Origin: Micromonospora_J zhanjiangensis
Lineage (GTDB): Bacteria > Actinomycetota > Actinomycetes > Mycobacteriales > Micromonosporaceae
Direction of reading: 5' to 3'
Assembly: GCF_042650605.1 (NCBI RefSeq)
Contig: NZ_JBHSBN010000004.1
Location: 62,001-126,000 of the forward strand
DNA: 64,000 bases
Part shown: positions 1 to 8,051 of the stretch, piece by piece
How positions within the stretch are numbered: position 1 is the first letter of the stretch
Layout of the letters: every line of letters starts with the position of its first letter
Position numbers and translations under genes: made by a program
Notes under the pieces: model-generated
Seen by the model: the letters and a program-made list of their open reading frames with translations, nothing else
Databases searched by the model: none
What the model was told of the DNA's origin: nothing

Positions 1-814
1 CCATGGAGACGCCCAGACCGGTGGCGACGAGCCAGGCCGCGGAGAGCGCCTCGCCGGCCCGCAGCCAGCCGGCCGGCTCGTCCTCGTTGCCGAACAGCAG
101 CCCGTACCGGGCCGTCCGGTCGTGGCCCGGTCCGACCGGGAGCGAGCCGGGCCGGCCGAAGTCGCGGGCCGGCACGGTGCTCTCGGGGGCCCGCTCCGGC
201 AGCACCTCCGGCGGTAGGCCGGTGCCGGCCGGTCCGGCCCGTTCGGTCCAGTAGCGCAACTCCTCCCGCAGTTGCGGCTCGTCGACCGAGGCCGCGGCCG
301 CCTTCGACGCGGCGGCGGCCAGCTCCACCACCTGGTCGCGGCTGAGGATCTGCAACTGGGCACCCTCGTCGCCGGCGGCGCGGACGATCTCCGCCACCGA
401 CTCCTCGGGTACCTCCTCCTCGGCCACCGGACGGCGGTCGGTGTGTCGGACCCGAACGGACTGCACCACCCGCATGGCGGCGGGGGACGGGGCGGCGTGG
501 CCGGTGCCGGTGATCCGGGCCAGCAGGTCCGGCGTGGCCGGGTCGGGCAGCCGGTCGACCCGGGTGGTCCAGCCCTCGGCCCGCAGCGCGATCCGGGCGT
601 GGTGCAGCGCCGTGCCACAACTGAGGATCATCAGGCGGCCGTCCGGGTCGGACACGCCGAGCTGCCGGTCGCGGACCGCGTACAGCTCCAGCCGTTCCGG
701 CAGCACCCGCCACCGCCAGGGCTGGGTGTTGTGCACCGACGGCGCGTAGCCGGCGGTGGCCGCGGCGTGCCCGAGCGCGCTGGTCAGCGAGTGGTCGTTC
801 GGCGATGCGGTCAT
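1..814 (-). CDS. Acg-family FMN-binding nitroreductase-like protein, C-terminus cut by window edge
   Basis: The minus-strand frame is open from an ATG at 814 to the window edge, giving 271 visible codons. The N-terminus carries APSVHNTQPW at residues 24-33, the signature of the Acg (Rv2032-like) branch of the nitroreductase superfamily. Further in there is a GTALHHARIALRAEGW-type segment, and near the edge a GEALSAAWLVATGLG segment typical of these proteins. Family members bind FMN or are thought to sequester it, and in mycobacteria they belong to the dormancy regulon; the enzymatic substrate is generally unknown. A GGAGGAAGG ribosome site lies about 10 bases upstream of the ATG. The gene points away from the lacI operon. 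The product family is fairly sure, the role is not. Confidence 0.8.
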   Translation of the reverse strand, partial: MTASPNDHSLTSALGHAAATAGYAPSVHNTQPWRWRVLPERLELYAVRDRQLGVSDPDGRLMILSCGTALHHARIALRAEGWTTRVDRLPDPATPDLLARITGTGHAAPSPAAMRVVQSVRVRHTDRRPVAEEEVPEESVAEIVRAAGDEGAQLQILSRDQVVELAAAASKAAAASVDEPQLREELRYWTERAGPAGTGLPPEVLPERAPESTVPARDFGRPGSLPVGPGHDRTARYGLLFGNEDEPAGWLRAGEALSAAWLVATGLGVSM

Positions 815-977
815 CGTCGCGCCTTCCTCCGTTCGCCGCCGGTCGGCCGCGTGCCGGCACGCCGGGGTGGGGTCCGGTACCCACCGTACGGCCTCACCGG
901 CCGCCCGCAGGGGTCATCCGGCCGGTGACACCCCGTCCGGTCCGGACGCCGTCCCGGCCGTCGGACGGGACGCAAGC

Positions 978-989
978 TGAACCGTTTCA
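978..989. promoter_or_regulatory. candidate distal LacI-family operator
   Basis: TGAACCGTTTCA is a 12-base near-palindrome (10 of 12 positions symmetrical) with the central CG usual for LacI/GalR-family operators. Its centre is about 98 bases upstream of the promoter-proximal palindrome at 1076-1087. Such a spacing would allow looping or cooperative binding by the regulator encoded just downstream. The assignment rests on symmetry and position only. Confidence 0.45.
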
Positions 990-1048
990 CCGTGCGCGGA
1001 CCAGGCACTGGCCTCCCCGACGGAGTACGAATCCATCGAAATCTGTCC

Positions 1049-1087
1049 TTGACGGCACGGGGTCGGAGGCATAACTTTACCGGTTAA
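1049..1087 (+). promoter_or_regulatory. promoter with overlapping operator for the lacI-mannosidase operon
   Basis: A -35 box TTGACG (1049-1054) and a -10 box TAACTT (1072-1077) are separated by exactly 17 bases. A near-palindrome TTTACCGGTTAA (1076-1087, 10 of 12 symmetrical, core ACCGGT) overlaps the -10 end and the predicted transcription start. This is where a repressor would block initiation, so autorepression by the downstream LacI-type protein is the simple reading. Confidence 0.65.
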
Positions 1088-1145
1088 TCAGGCTCTTCTC
1101 CGCCCTGTGCCGCGTCATCCACGACCTCACCTCCGGAGCGACGAC

Positions 1146-2168
1146 ATGACCGGACGGCCCACCATCGCGGACATCGCCCGCCGGGCCGGGGTGTCCAAGG
1201 GCGCGGTCTCGTACGCCCTCAACGGCCGGCCCGGGGTGTCGGCCGCGACCCGGGAACGGGTCCGGGCCATCGCCGCGGAACTCGGCTGGTCGGCCAACAC
1301 CGCGGCCCGGACGCTGTCCGGGGCGCGCGTCGACACGGTCGGGCTCGCGGTGGCCCGGCCGGCCCGGACCCTCGGCCTGGAGCCGTTCTTCATGGGCTTC
1401 GTCAGCGGCATCGAAGGATTGCTCGCCGGGCGCTCGGTGGGCCTGCTGCTGCAGGTCGTACCCGATCACCAGGCCGAGGTGGCCGCCTACCGGCGGTGGT
1501 GGGCCGGGCGTCGGGTGGACGGCGTCATCGTCATCGACCTGTTCGACACCGATCCCCGGATCCCGGCCCTGCGCGAGCTGGGACTGCCGTTCGTGGTGGT
1601 CGGCGACAGCCGGGAGGACACCGGGGTGACCTGCGTCTGGAGCGACGAGACGGCGGCCATGGCGCAGGTGATGGACTACCTCGCCGCGCTGGGGCACCGC
1701 CGGATCGCCCGGGTGTGCGGCGTCCCGGCCTTCCGGCACACCGCGCAGCGCACCGCCGCGTTCCGCGCGGCCGCCGACCGGCTCGGGCTCGGCGAGGTGC
1801 TCACCCAGGGCGACTACACCGGCGAGGACAGCGCGCGGGCCACCCGGCTCCTGCTGGCCCGGTCCGACCGGGACCGACCCACCGCGATCGTGTACGACAG
1901 CGACGTGATGGCGGTCGCCGGGCTGGGCGTCGCCGCCGAGATGGGAATCGACGTGCCGGGCCAGCTGTCCGTGGTGTCCTGGGACGACTCGACGCTGTGC
2001 CGGCTCACCCACCCACCGCTGACCGCGCTGACCCGGGACGCCAGCGGCTACGGCCGGCACGCGGCCACCCGGCTGCTCGCGGTGGTCGAGGGCGCGCCAC
2101 CGGCGGCGTACGAGGACGCCCCGCACGAGTTGTGCATCCGGGGCAGCACGGCCCCGTGCCGGAGTTGA
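1146..2168 (+). CDS. LacI/GalR-family transcriptional regulator
   Basis: This 340-residue protein has the LacI layout. The N-terminal helix-turn-helix and hinge (about residues 5-55) contain TIADIARRAGVSKGAVSYALN, and a periplasmic-binding-protein-like sensor domain fills the rest. The ATG at 1146 is preferred over an in-frame ATG at 1107 because it places the HTH at the usual distance from the N-terminus and has a GGAG ribosome site at about 1135. The stop is followed after 50 bases by a beta-mannosidase, so the natural effector is probably a mannose-containing oligosaccharide or mannobiose (inference). A promoter with an overlapping palindrome just upstream suggests autoregulation of the two-gene operon. 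Confidence 0.9.
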   Translation: MTGRPTIADIARRAGVSKGAVSYALNGRPGVSAATRERVRAIAAELGWSANTAARTLSGARVDTVGLAVARPARTLGLEPFFMGFVSGIEGLLAGRSVGLLLQVVPDHQAEVAAYRRWWAGRRVDGVIVIDLFDTDPRIPALRELGLPFVVVGDSREDTGVTCVWSDETAAMAQVMDYLAALGHRRIARVCGVPAFRHTAQRTAAFRAAADRLGLGEVLTQGDYTGEDSARATRLLLARSDRDRPTAIVYDSDVMAVAGLGVAAEMGIDVPGQLSVVSWDDSTLCRLTHPPLTALTRDASGYGRHAATRLLAVVEGAPPAAYEDAPHELCIRGSTAPCRS

Positions 2169-2218
2169 ACCCCGGACCGAACCGCCCGATCGGGCACGAG
2201 CACCGTGGAGGACCACCG

Positions 2219-4708
2219 ATGCGTACCCTCACCGACCTGCACTCAGGCTGGCGGCTCACCCTGGCGGAGGCGGCCGCGGACACACCGGAACGGGTACGCG
2301 GCGCGTCCGTCGAGGCCACCGTGCCGGGCTGCGTGCACACCGACCTGATGGCCGCCGGACTGCTCGCCGACCCGTACCTGGACCGGAACGAGGACCAGCA
2401 GCGCTGGGTGGGCGACAGCGACTGGCGGTACGCCACGACGCTGCCCGTCGACGGGCCGGCGGCGCCGTCCACCGCCGACCGGATCGACCTGGTGTTCGAC
2501 GGCCTGGACACGGTGGCCGAGATCAGGCTCGACGGCGAGCCGGTGGGACGCACCCGCAACCAGCACCGCGGTTACCGGTTCGACGTCACCGACCGGCTCG
2601 CCGGCGGCGGCGCGCACGAACTGTCCGTCGTCTTGCGCGCCGCCCGCCGGTACGCCGAACGGGTCCGCGACGAGGTCGGCGAACGCCCCGGCGCGTACCC
2701 GGAACCGCTGCAGTACATCCGCAAGACGGCCGCCAACTTCGGTTGGGACTGGGGACCCAGCCTGCTCACCGCCGGTATCTGGCGGGCGGTCCGGCTGGAA
2801 CACTGGTCGACCGCCCGGCTGGCCCGGGTACGCCCGCAGGTGCGGGTGGTCGACGGGGACACCGGCGAGGTGGTGGTGCACGTCGAGGTGGAACGGGCCG
2901 GCGACCCGGCCACCGAGCTGACGGTGACCGCGCGGGTGGGCGACGTGACCGGCTCCGCGACGGTACCGGCCCGGGCCACCTCGGCCACCGTCCGGCTCCG
3001 GGTGCCCGGGGTAGCCCTGTGGTGGCCGCATGACCTCGGCGACCAGCCGCGCTACGAACTCGCCGTCGAGCTGGCCGCGGCCGGCGTCGGGTTGGACACG
3101 TGGCGCCGGCGGATCGGGTTCCGGACCGTCGAGTTGCGCACCGCGCCGGACGCCGACGGCACGCCGTTCGCGTTCGTGGTCAACGGCCGGGAGATCTTCG
3201 TCCGGGGCGCCAACTGGATCCCGGACGACTGTTTCCTGTCCCGGGTCGACCGGCCCCGGTACGCCGCCCGGGTCCGGCAGGCGGTGGACGCGAACATCAC
3301 CCTGCTGCGGGTCTGGGGCGGCGGCTGCTACGAGAGCGACGACTTCTACGACGTCTGCGACGAACTCGGTGTGCTCGTCTGGCAGGACTTCCTGTTCGCC
3401 TGCGCGGCGTACCCGGAGGAGGAGCCGCTGCGCGGCGAGGTAGAGGCCGAGGCCCGGGACAACGTGGTACGCCTGATGCCGCACCCGAGCCTGGTGCTGT
3501 GGAACGGCAACAACGAGAACATCTGGGGCTTCCACGACTGGGACTGGCAGCCGGTGCTGGCGGGGCGCAGCTGGGGTTGGGGCTACTACTCCGAACTGCT
3601 GCCGGCCGTGCTGGCCGAACTGGACCCGACCCGGCCGTACTGGCCGGGCAGTCCGTACTCCGGTGACCCGGCCCGGCACCCCAACGAGCAGGCGCACGGC
3701 AACACGCACATCTGGACCATCTGGAACGAGGTCGACTACACCGCGTACCGCGACTGGCGGCCCCGGTTCGTGTCCGAGTTCGGCTTCCAGGGACCGCCGA
3801 ACTGGGCCACCCTGACCCGGGCGATCCACGACGACCCGCTGCTGCCGGACTCACCCGGCATGCTGGCCCACCAGAAGGCCCCCGACGGCACCGGCAAACT
3901 GGCCCGGGGCATGGCGCCGCACCTGCCCGAGCCCCGGAACACCGACGACTGGCACTACCTGACGCAGCTCAACCAGGCCCGGGCCGTCGCCGTCGGCATC
4001 GAGCACCTGCGGTCGCTCGGTCCGTACTGCGCGGGCGCGGTGTTCTGGCAGCTCAACGACTGCTGGCCGGTGACCTCCTGGGCGGCCGTGGACGGCGACG
4101 GCCGCCGCAAACCCCTGTGGTACGCCGTCCGGCGGGCCTTCGCACCGCGGCTGCTGACCGTGCAGCCCCGGCCGGACGGCCTGGCGGTGGTCCTGGTCAA
4201 CGACGGCGGTGACACCTGGTCCGGCGACCTGGAGGCGACCCGCCGCGACCTCGGCGGGGAAGTGCTGGCGAAGATGTCGCTGCCGGCCGTCGTCGAACCG
4301 GGGCGGCCGGTCACCGTGGTGCTGTCCCGCGACGTCGCGGAGACCGCCGACGCCACCGCCGAGCTGCTGGTCGTCGAGTTCGCCGGCGGGCGCGCGCTCT
4401 GGTTCTTCGCCGAGGACCGGGACCTGCCGCTGCCGACCGCGCCGCCGCAGGTCCGGGCCGCGCCGGCCCCGGACGGGGTACGGCTCACCGTCACGGCCCG
4501 GGCACTGCTGCGTGACGTCGTGGTGCAGGCCGACCGGCTCGACCCGTCGGCCGAGGTGGACGAGCAGGTGGTCACCCTGCTGCCGGGGGAGTCGTACACG
4601 TTCACGATCCGCACCTCGGTCGCGGCGGACGATCCCCGGTGGGGTGGGGCGCCGGTGCTGCGGACCGTCAACGACCTGCGCGCCCGGGCGGTCGACACCG
4701 TCGGCTGA
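2219..4708 (+). CDS. glycoside hydrolase family 2 beta-mannosidase
   Basis: This 829-residue cytoplasmic enzyme is predicted to release terminal beta-D-mannose from manno-oligosaccharides or N-glycan cores. The order is an N-terminal sugar-binding jelly-roll (about 1-190), Ig-like domain, TIM barrel (about 300-600) and C-terminal beta domains. The acid/base glutamate lies in WNGNNENIWGF (E433) and the nucleophile in RFVSEFGFQG (E520), both diagnostic of GH2 mannosidases. The N-terminal PGCVHTDLMAAGLLADPY segment and the FGWDWGP motif also fit beta-mannosidases rather than galactosidases. There is no signal peptide. The ATG at 2219 follows GGAGGA (2207-2212) at good spacing. It is co-transcribed with the lacI gene ahead of it; no transporter is next to it in this window. 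Confidence 0.93.
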   Translation: MRTLTDLHSGWRLTLAEAAADTPERVRGASVEATVPGCVHTDLMAAGLLADPYLDRNEDQQRWVGDSDWRYATTLPVDGPAAPSTADRIDLVFDGLDTVAEIRLDGEPVGRTRNQHRGYRFDVTDRLAGGGAHELSVVLRAARRYAERVRDEVGERPGAYPEPLQYIRKTAANFGWDWGPSLLTAGIWRAVRLEHWSTARLARVRPQVRVVDGDTGEVVVHVEVERAGDPATELTVTARVGDVTGSATVPARATSATVRLRVPGVALWWPHDLGDQPRYELAVELAAAGVGLDTWRRRIGFRTVELRTAPDADGTPFAFVVNGREIFVRGANWIPDDCFLSRVDRPRYAARVRQAVDANITLLRVWGGGCYESDDFYDVCDELGVLVWQDFLFACAAYPEEEPLRGEVEAEARDNVVRLMPHPSLVLWNGNNENIWGFHDWDWQPVLAGRSWGWGYYSELLPAVLAELDPTRPYWPGSPYSGDPARHPNEQAHGNTHIWTIWNEVDYTAYRDWRPRFVSEFGFQGPPNWATLTRAIHDDPLLPDSPGMLAHQKAPDGTGKLARGMAPHLPEPRNTDDWHYLTQLNQARAVAVGIEHLRSLGPYCAGAVFWQLNDCWPVTSWAAVDGDGRRKPLWYAVRRAFAPRLLTVQPRPDGLAVVLVNDGGDTWSGDLEATRRDLGGEVLAKMSLPAVVEPGRPVTVVLSRDVAETADATAELLVVEFAGGRALWFFAEDRDLPLPTAPPQVRAAPAPDGVRLTVTARALLRDVVVQADRLDPSAEVDEQVVTLLPGESYTFTIRTSVAADDPRWGGAPVLRTVNDLRARAVDTVG

Positions 4709-4735
4709 CGCGGGGACGTCGGGCGCCGGCGGCGG

Positions 4736-5152
4736 TCAGCGTCGCCGGCGCCGGACGGTGCGGCGGACCAGGTCGGCGGCGCCGGCGCAGACCGCCGTAC
4801 CGATCGCCAGGCCACCGGCCAGCAGGACGGCGCCGGCGGCCCAGAGGCCGCTGTCGTCGTGCCCGGCGGCGTCCACCGCCCAGGCCGCGGTGAACGGCAC
4901 GGTCACCGCGACGACGACCAGCCACGGCCGGGTCAGCAGGCCGCCGCCGACGGCGAGCGCCACCAGCGTCAGCACGCAGCCGGCGACCTGCCACGGCTGG
5001 TACGGCCCGGTGGTGGCGCCGGTGGTCGGGTCGGTCTCGTAGCGCCTGTCGGTCCCGAGCCACAACCACCAGGCCGCCAGGCTCGCGGCGGCCAGTCCGA
5101 CCGGTACGAGCACCCGATGGCCGGCGCCGGGTGGTTCCGCTGAGTTGGTCAT
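4736..5152 (-). CDS. small four-helix membrane protein, unknown function
   Basis: I do not recognise this 138-residue protein. It has four hydrophobic stretches long enough to span the membrane (roughly residues 13-32, 55-75, 80-100 and 106-130) and an arginine-rich C-terminal tail, suggesting an inner-membrane protein with a cytoplasmic basic end. The ATG at 5152 is chosen because it puts a short polar N-terminus before the first helix; a longer in-frame extension to 5290 would overlap the divergent gene at 5245 and has unlikely composition. It converges with the mannosidase (27-base gap) and diverges from the F420-type protein. Confidence 0.65.
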   Translation of the reverse strand: MTNSAEPPGAGHRVLVPVGLAAASLAAWWLWLGTDRRYETDPTTGATTGPYQPWQVAGCVLTLVALAVGGGLLTRPWLVVVAVTVPFTAAWAVDAAGHDDSGLWAAGAVLLAGGLAIGTAVCAGAADLVRRTVRRRRR

Positions 5153-5232
5153 GCCCACACGGTGCCAGACCCGGCGACCCGGCGCGTCCCGCCGCCGACC
5201 GGTACACGCACAGCGCAAACATTGCGGTGTGC

Positions 5233-5238
5233 GATAGT
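5233..5238 (+). promoter_or_regulatory. candidate leaderless -10 element
   Basis: GATAGT sits six bases before the ATG at 5245, and no ribosome-binding sequence lies between them. The spacing matches the leaderless arrangement seen at several other genes in the window. No convincing -35 was found. Confidence 0.4.
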
Positions 5239-5244
5239 CGGGGC

Positions 5245-5733
5245 ATGGTGCGGAGGATTCCTCGTTGGCTCGCCCGGGCACCGATCCCACTGCTGCGCAC
5301 CGGCTTCGGCCGACTGCTCGGGCGTCGGGTGGCGATGCTGGAACACCGCGGCCGGGTCAGCGGCCTGCCCCGGTACGTCGTCCTCGAGGTGATCGGGCGG
5401 CGGCCGGACGGCGTGGACGTCGTCTCCGGGTACGGCGTCCGGTCACAGTGGTACCGCAACGTGCTCGCCCGTCCCGAGGTGCGACTGTGGTGCGGACGGT
5501 CGGTCGGCGTACCGGCCCGGGCGACGCCGCTGCCGGCGGACCGGGCCCGGACCGTGCTGGCGGACTACCGCGACCGGCACCGCCGGGCGGCCCGGGCGCT
5601 GGGCCGCACCCTGGACCTCGCCGACCTGGTCCACGACGGGCCCCTGCCGACGGACATCGCCGACCGGCTGCCGGTGGTACGCATCACAACGGAGCCGGAG
5701 GTGGCCGCCCCCGGTAGTCCGGGTCCCGGCTGA
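5245..5733 (+). CDS. deazaflavin (F420)-dependent nitroreductase-family protein
   Basis: This 162-residue protein resembles the Ddn/DUF385 split beta-barrel family, whose members use reduced coenzyme F420 to reduce quinones, nitro-compounds or other substrates in actinobacteria. The family core is visible as LEHRGRVSGLPRYVVLEV (about residues 32-49), followed by the WYRNVLARPEV segment (about 73-83) that lines the cofactor pocket in relatives. The ATG at 5245 leaves a basic RRIPRWLAR N-terminus, common in membrane-associated Ddn homologues. In-frame starts further upstream would run into the divergent membrane-protein gene. The substrate cannot be told from sequence. Confidence 0.82.
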   Translation: MVRRIPRWLARAPIPLLRTGFGRLLGRRVAMLEHRGRVSGLPRYVVLEVIGRRPDGVDVVSGYGVRSQWYRNVLARPEVRLWCGRSVGVPARATPLPADRARTVLADYRDRHRRAARALGRTLDLADLVHDGPLPTDIADRLPVVRITTEPEVAAPGSPGPG

Positions 5734-5811
5734 CCTCCGGCGCGGGCCGGGCGGCGGGTGGCTATGGCCGGGGTGATGCGCCGGTGTCCGCCGGCGGGTC
5801 TTGCGTCGGTC

Positions 5812-5840
5812 TTGTCCGGATCGTCAGAGCTGAGTAACGT
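5812..5840 (+). promoter_or_regulatory. sigma70-type promoter for the P450-ferredoxin operon
   Basis: TTGTCC (5812-5817) and TAACGT (5835-5840) are separated by 17 bases, a good fit to the actinobacterial housekeeping consensus. Transcription should start near 5847, leaving a leader of about 40 bases with a strong AGGGGGAGG ribosome site before the GTG at 5886. Confidence 0.6.
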
Positions 5841-5885
5841 AGCGGATTGGAATAGACACAGGTCGTTGCCAAGGGGGAGGCTGCC

Positions 5886-7103
5886 GTGACCGACACCGCC
5901 ACCGAACTGCCGGCGTACCCGTTCGACAATCCGCGCGATCCGTTCATCCCGTTGGCCGAGGCGCAGCGGAGCGGGCTGGTCGGTCCGCCGAGCAGGGTCC
6001 GGCTGCCCACCGGTGGGTGGGCGTGGCTGGTCACCCGGCACGCCGACATCCGACACCTGTTGCGCCAGCCGGGACTCAGCTCCGACCTGACCCGACCCGG
6101 CTTTCCGTTGATGCGCGAGCTGCCCGCCGACTTCGACCGGAACAACGCCCGGGGCTCGTTCATCCGGATGGACGGTGCCGAGCACGCCAAGTTCCGGCGC
6201 ATCCTCACGCCGGAATTCATGATCAAGAACATCCGCCGGCTCGAACCGCTGATCCAGCAGACCGTGGACGAGACCCTGAACGCGATGCGCGACGCCGGGC
6301 CGCCCGCCGACCTGGTCCAGGCGTTCGCCCTGCCCGTACCGTCCATGGTGATCTGCCACCTGCTCGGCGTGCCCTACCAGGACCACGAGTTCTTCCAGAC
6401 CCGCAGCAACAAGCTGATCAACCTGTTGACCCCGGTGGAGGAGGTCCGCGTCGCCGCCGACGAGCTGAGTGAGTACCTCGACGGGCTGGTCACCACGAAA
6501 CTCGCCGAGCGGCCGGCGGAGGACCTGCTCAGCCGGTTGGTGCACGAGCGGCTCGCGACCGGGGAGCTGACCCGCGAGGAGATCGTCGGGGTGGCCCTCC
6601 TGTTGTTGATCGCGGGGCACGAGACGACCGCCAACATGATCGGGCTGAGCACGTTGGTGCTGCTGCGGGAGCCGGAGCGGTTCGCCGCGCTGGGTGCCGA
6701 CCCGACCGGGGCGGCCGCCCTGGTGGAGGAGCTGTTGCGCTACCTCAGCATCGTCCGGACCGGACTGTTGCGGGTGGCCACCGAGGACACCGAGATCGGC
6801 GGTCAGCCGGTCCGGGCGGGCGAGGGGGTGATCGCGTTGCTGTCCCTGGCCAATCGGGACGAGGCGGTCTTCGCCGAGCCGGACGGCTTCAGCCTGGACC
6901 GGTCGGTGAACCCGCACATCGCCTTCGGGTTCGGGGTGCACCAGTGCATCGGCCAGCCGCTGGCCCGGGCCGAGCTGCGGATCGCGCTTGTCGAACTGGC
7001 CCGCCGGTTCCCGACCCTGCGCACCGACGCCACACCCGAGGAGCTGCCCAAACGGGACACCTCCGTCGTGTACGGCTTGGCCGAGCTGCCGGTGACCTGG
7101 TGA
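5886..7103 (+). CDS. cytochrome P450 monooxygenase
   Basis: This 405-residue soluble class I bacterial P450 has every expected landmark. The I-helix oxygen-binding motif AGHETT is at residues 243-248. The K-helix ExxR is at E282-R285. The heme loop FGFGVHQCIGQPLAR has the thiolate ligand at C354. The glutamate in AGHET and the overall pattern resemble the CYP105/CYP107-like hydroxylases of actinomycetes. The start is a GTG at 5886 behind an AGGGGGAGG ribosome site. The stop overlaps the start of a small ferredoxin (GTGA), so the enzyme is made together with its electron donor. There is no neighbouring biosynthetic cluster, so the substrate is unknown; a detoxifying or catabolic role is as likely as biosynthesis. 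Confidence 0.93.
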   Translation: MTDTATELPAYPFDNPRDPFIPLAEAQRSGLVGPPSRVRLPTGGWAWLVTRHADIRHLLRQPGLSSDLTRPGFPLMRELPADFDRNNARGSFIRMDGAEHAKFRRILTPEFMIKNIRRLEPLIQQTVDETLNAMRDAGPPADLVQAFALPVPSMVICHLLGVPYQDHEFFQTRSNKLINLLTPVEEVRVAADELSEYLDGLVTTKLAERPAEDLLSRLVHERLATGELTREEIVGVALLLLIAGHETTANMIGLSTLVLLREPERFAALGADPTGAAALVEELLRYLSIVRTGLLRVATEDTEIGGQPVRAGEGVIALLSLANRDEAVFAEPDGFSLDRSVNPHIAFGFGVHQCIGQPLARAELRIALVELARRFPTLRTDATPEELPKRDTSVVYGLAELPVTW

Positions 7104-7312
7104 GCGCCGCGGACGCGTCGCTGCGGATCCTGGTGGACCGGGACGTCTGCTGCGGGGCGGGCAACTGCGTGATGACCGCCCCGGAGGTGTTCGACCAGGA
7201 CGACGACGAGGGTCTGGTGGTGCTCCTTCGGCCCGAGCCCGGCGCCGAGTTCGCCGACCAGGTCCGGACCGCGGTCGACCTCTGCCCGTCCGGAGCGATC
7301 CGACTCGGCTGA
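7100..7312 (+). CDS. [3Fe-4S]-type ferredoxin, P450 redox partner
   Basis: This 70-residue ferredoxin begins at a GTG that overlaps the P450 stop codon by four bases. The cluster ligands fit C-x5-C...CP. The first pair lies in DRDVCCGAGNCVMTAPEVF and the third in VDLCPSGAI. Only three conserved cysteines are in ligand positions, as in Streptomyces Fd-1/Fd-2-type ferredoxins that carry a [3Fe-4S] centre. An extra cysteine directly follows the first ligand. It is acidic in the middle (DQDDDEG), as expected for docking to the basic proximal face of a P450. A ferredoxin reductase is not present in the window. Confidence 0.9.
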   Translation: MSAADASLRILVDRDVCCGAGNCVMTAPEVFDQDDDEGLVVLLRPEPGAEFADQVRTAVDLCPSGAIRLG

Positions 7313-7325
7313 CGCCGGATATGCG

Positions 7326-7356
7326 TTGCGGCCTGACCCCGGCTCCGGCGAATAAT
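7326..7356 (+). promoter_or_regulatory. candidate promoter, leaderless start of the GNAT gene
   Basis: TTGCGG (7326-7331) and AATAAT (7351-7356) are 19 bases apart. The -10 ends six bases before the ATG at 7363, and there is no ribosome site, so the message probably begins at the start codon. Confidence 0.5.
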
Positions 7357-7362
7357 GCCGCC

Positions 7363-7875
7363 ATGCACACCAGCGCCGGCCCCCACCCGCCGACCATCGA
7401 GTTCGCGGTCGCCCGCCCGGACTCGGCCCCGGCCCGGGCGATACTGCGGACCTACTACGTCGACATCGTCGGCCGCTACCACGGCCGGTCGGCCACCGAC
7501 GCGGAGGTCGAGTCGGCCATGGGCGACGCACCCAGCCACGACCTGGTCCCGCCGACCGGCGAGTTCCTGCTGGCCCGGCTGGACGGGACCGTGGTCGGTT
7601 GTGCCGGCCTGCGGCTGCTGCCGGCCGGGGTGGGCGAGCTGACCCGGGTGTTCCTGGCGCCGGCCGCGCGGGGTCGCGGCCTGGCTGCCCGGCTGGTGCG
7701 GCGGGTGGAGCAGCGGGCCGCCGGGCTCGGTGTCCGCACGCTGCGCATGGACACCCGCGCCGACCTGATCGAGGCCCGGCGGCTGTACGCCCGGCTCGGC
7801 TACCGCGAGGTCGAGCCGTTCAACGACGACCCGTACGCCGACCACTTCTTCGCCAAGGAACTGGCCGGCGCGTAG
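7363..7875 (+). CDS. GNAT-family N-acetyltransferase
   Basis: This 170-residue protein is a single GNAT fold. The acetyl-CoA pyrophosphate loop is the VFLAPAARGRGLAARLV segment (about residues 97-113). It is followed by the MDTRADLIEARRLYARLGYREV helix-strand that ends most GNAT domains. The YADHFFAKEL C-terminus is common in small-molecule acetyltransferases of this type. The acceptor is unknown. The ATG at 7363 is chosen over the in-frame ATG at 7321 because the domain starts soon after and a -10-like element directly precedes it. It lies 50 bases after the ferredoxin but probably has its own promoter. Confidence 0.82.
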   Translation: MHTSAGPHPPTIEFAVARPDSAPARAILRTYYVDIVGRYHGRSATDAEVESAMGDAPSHDLVPPTGEFLLARLDGTVVGCAGLRLLPAGVGELTRVFLAPAARGRGLAARLVRRVEQRAAGLGVRTLRMDTRADLIEARRLYARLGYREVEPFNDDPYADHFFAKELAGA

Positions 7876-7950
7876 TCCATCCGGAGGAGTTGGTGTCCTG
7901 GCGGCGCGTCGTACCGCACGTGCCGCGGCGCCCGCTGACGGCCGTCCCGG

Positions 7951-7971
7951 CCGATCCGGGTCCCGGGTCGG
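7951..7971. terminator. possible bidirectional hairpin between convergent genes
   Basis: CCGATCCGGG (7951-7960) and CCCGGGTCGG (7962-7971) can pair with a single mismatch. Similar GC-only hairpins follow in the 176-base gap between the convergent GNAT and secreted-protein genes. There is no U tract, so this is only a candidate. Confidence 0.3.
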
Positions 7972-8051
7972 GCGCGGCGGGTTCCCGCGGGGCCGGACCC
8001 GGGTCGGCCGTTGCCGCGACCGGCCCGGGTCCGGGGCCGCCGGTGGTGAAG

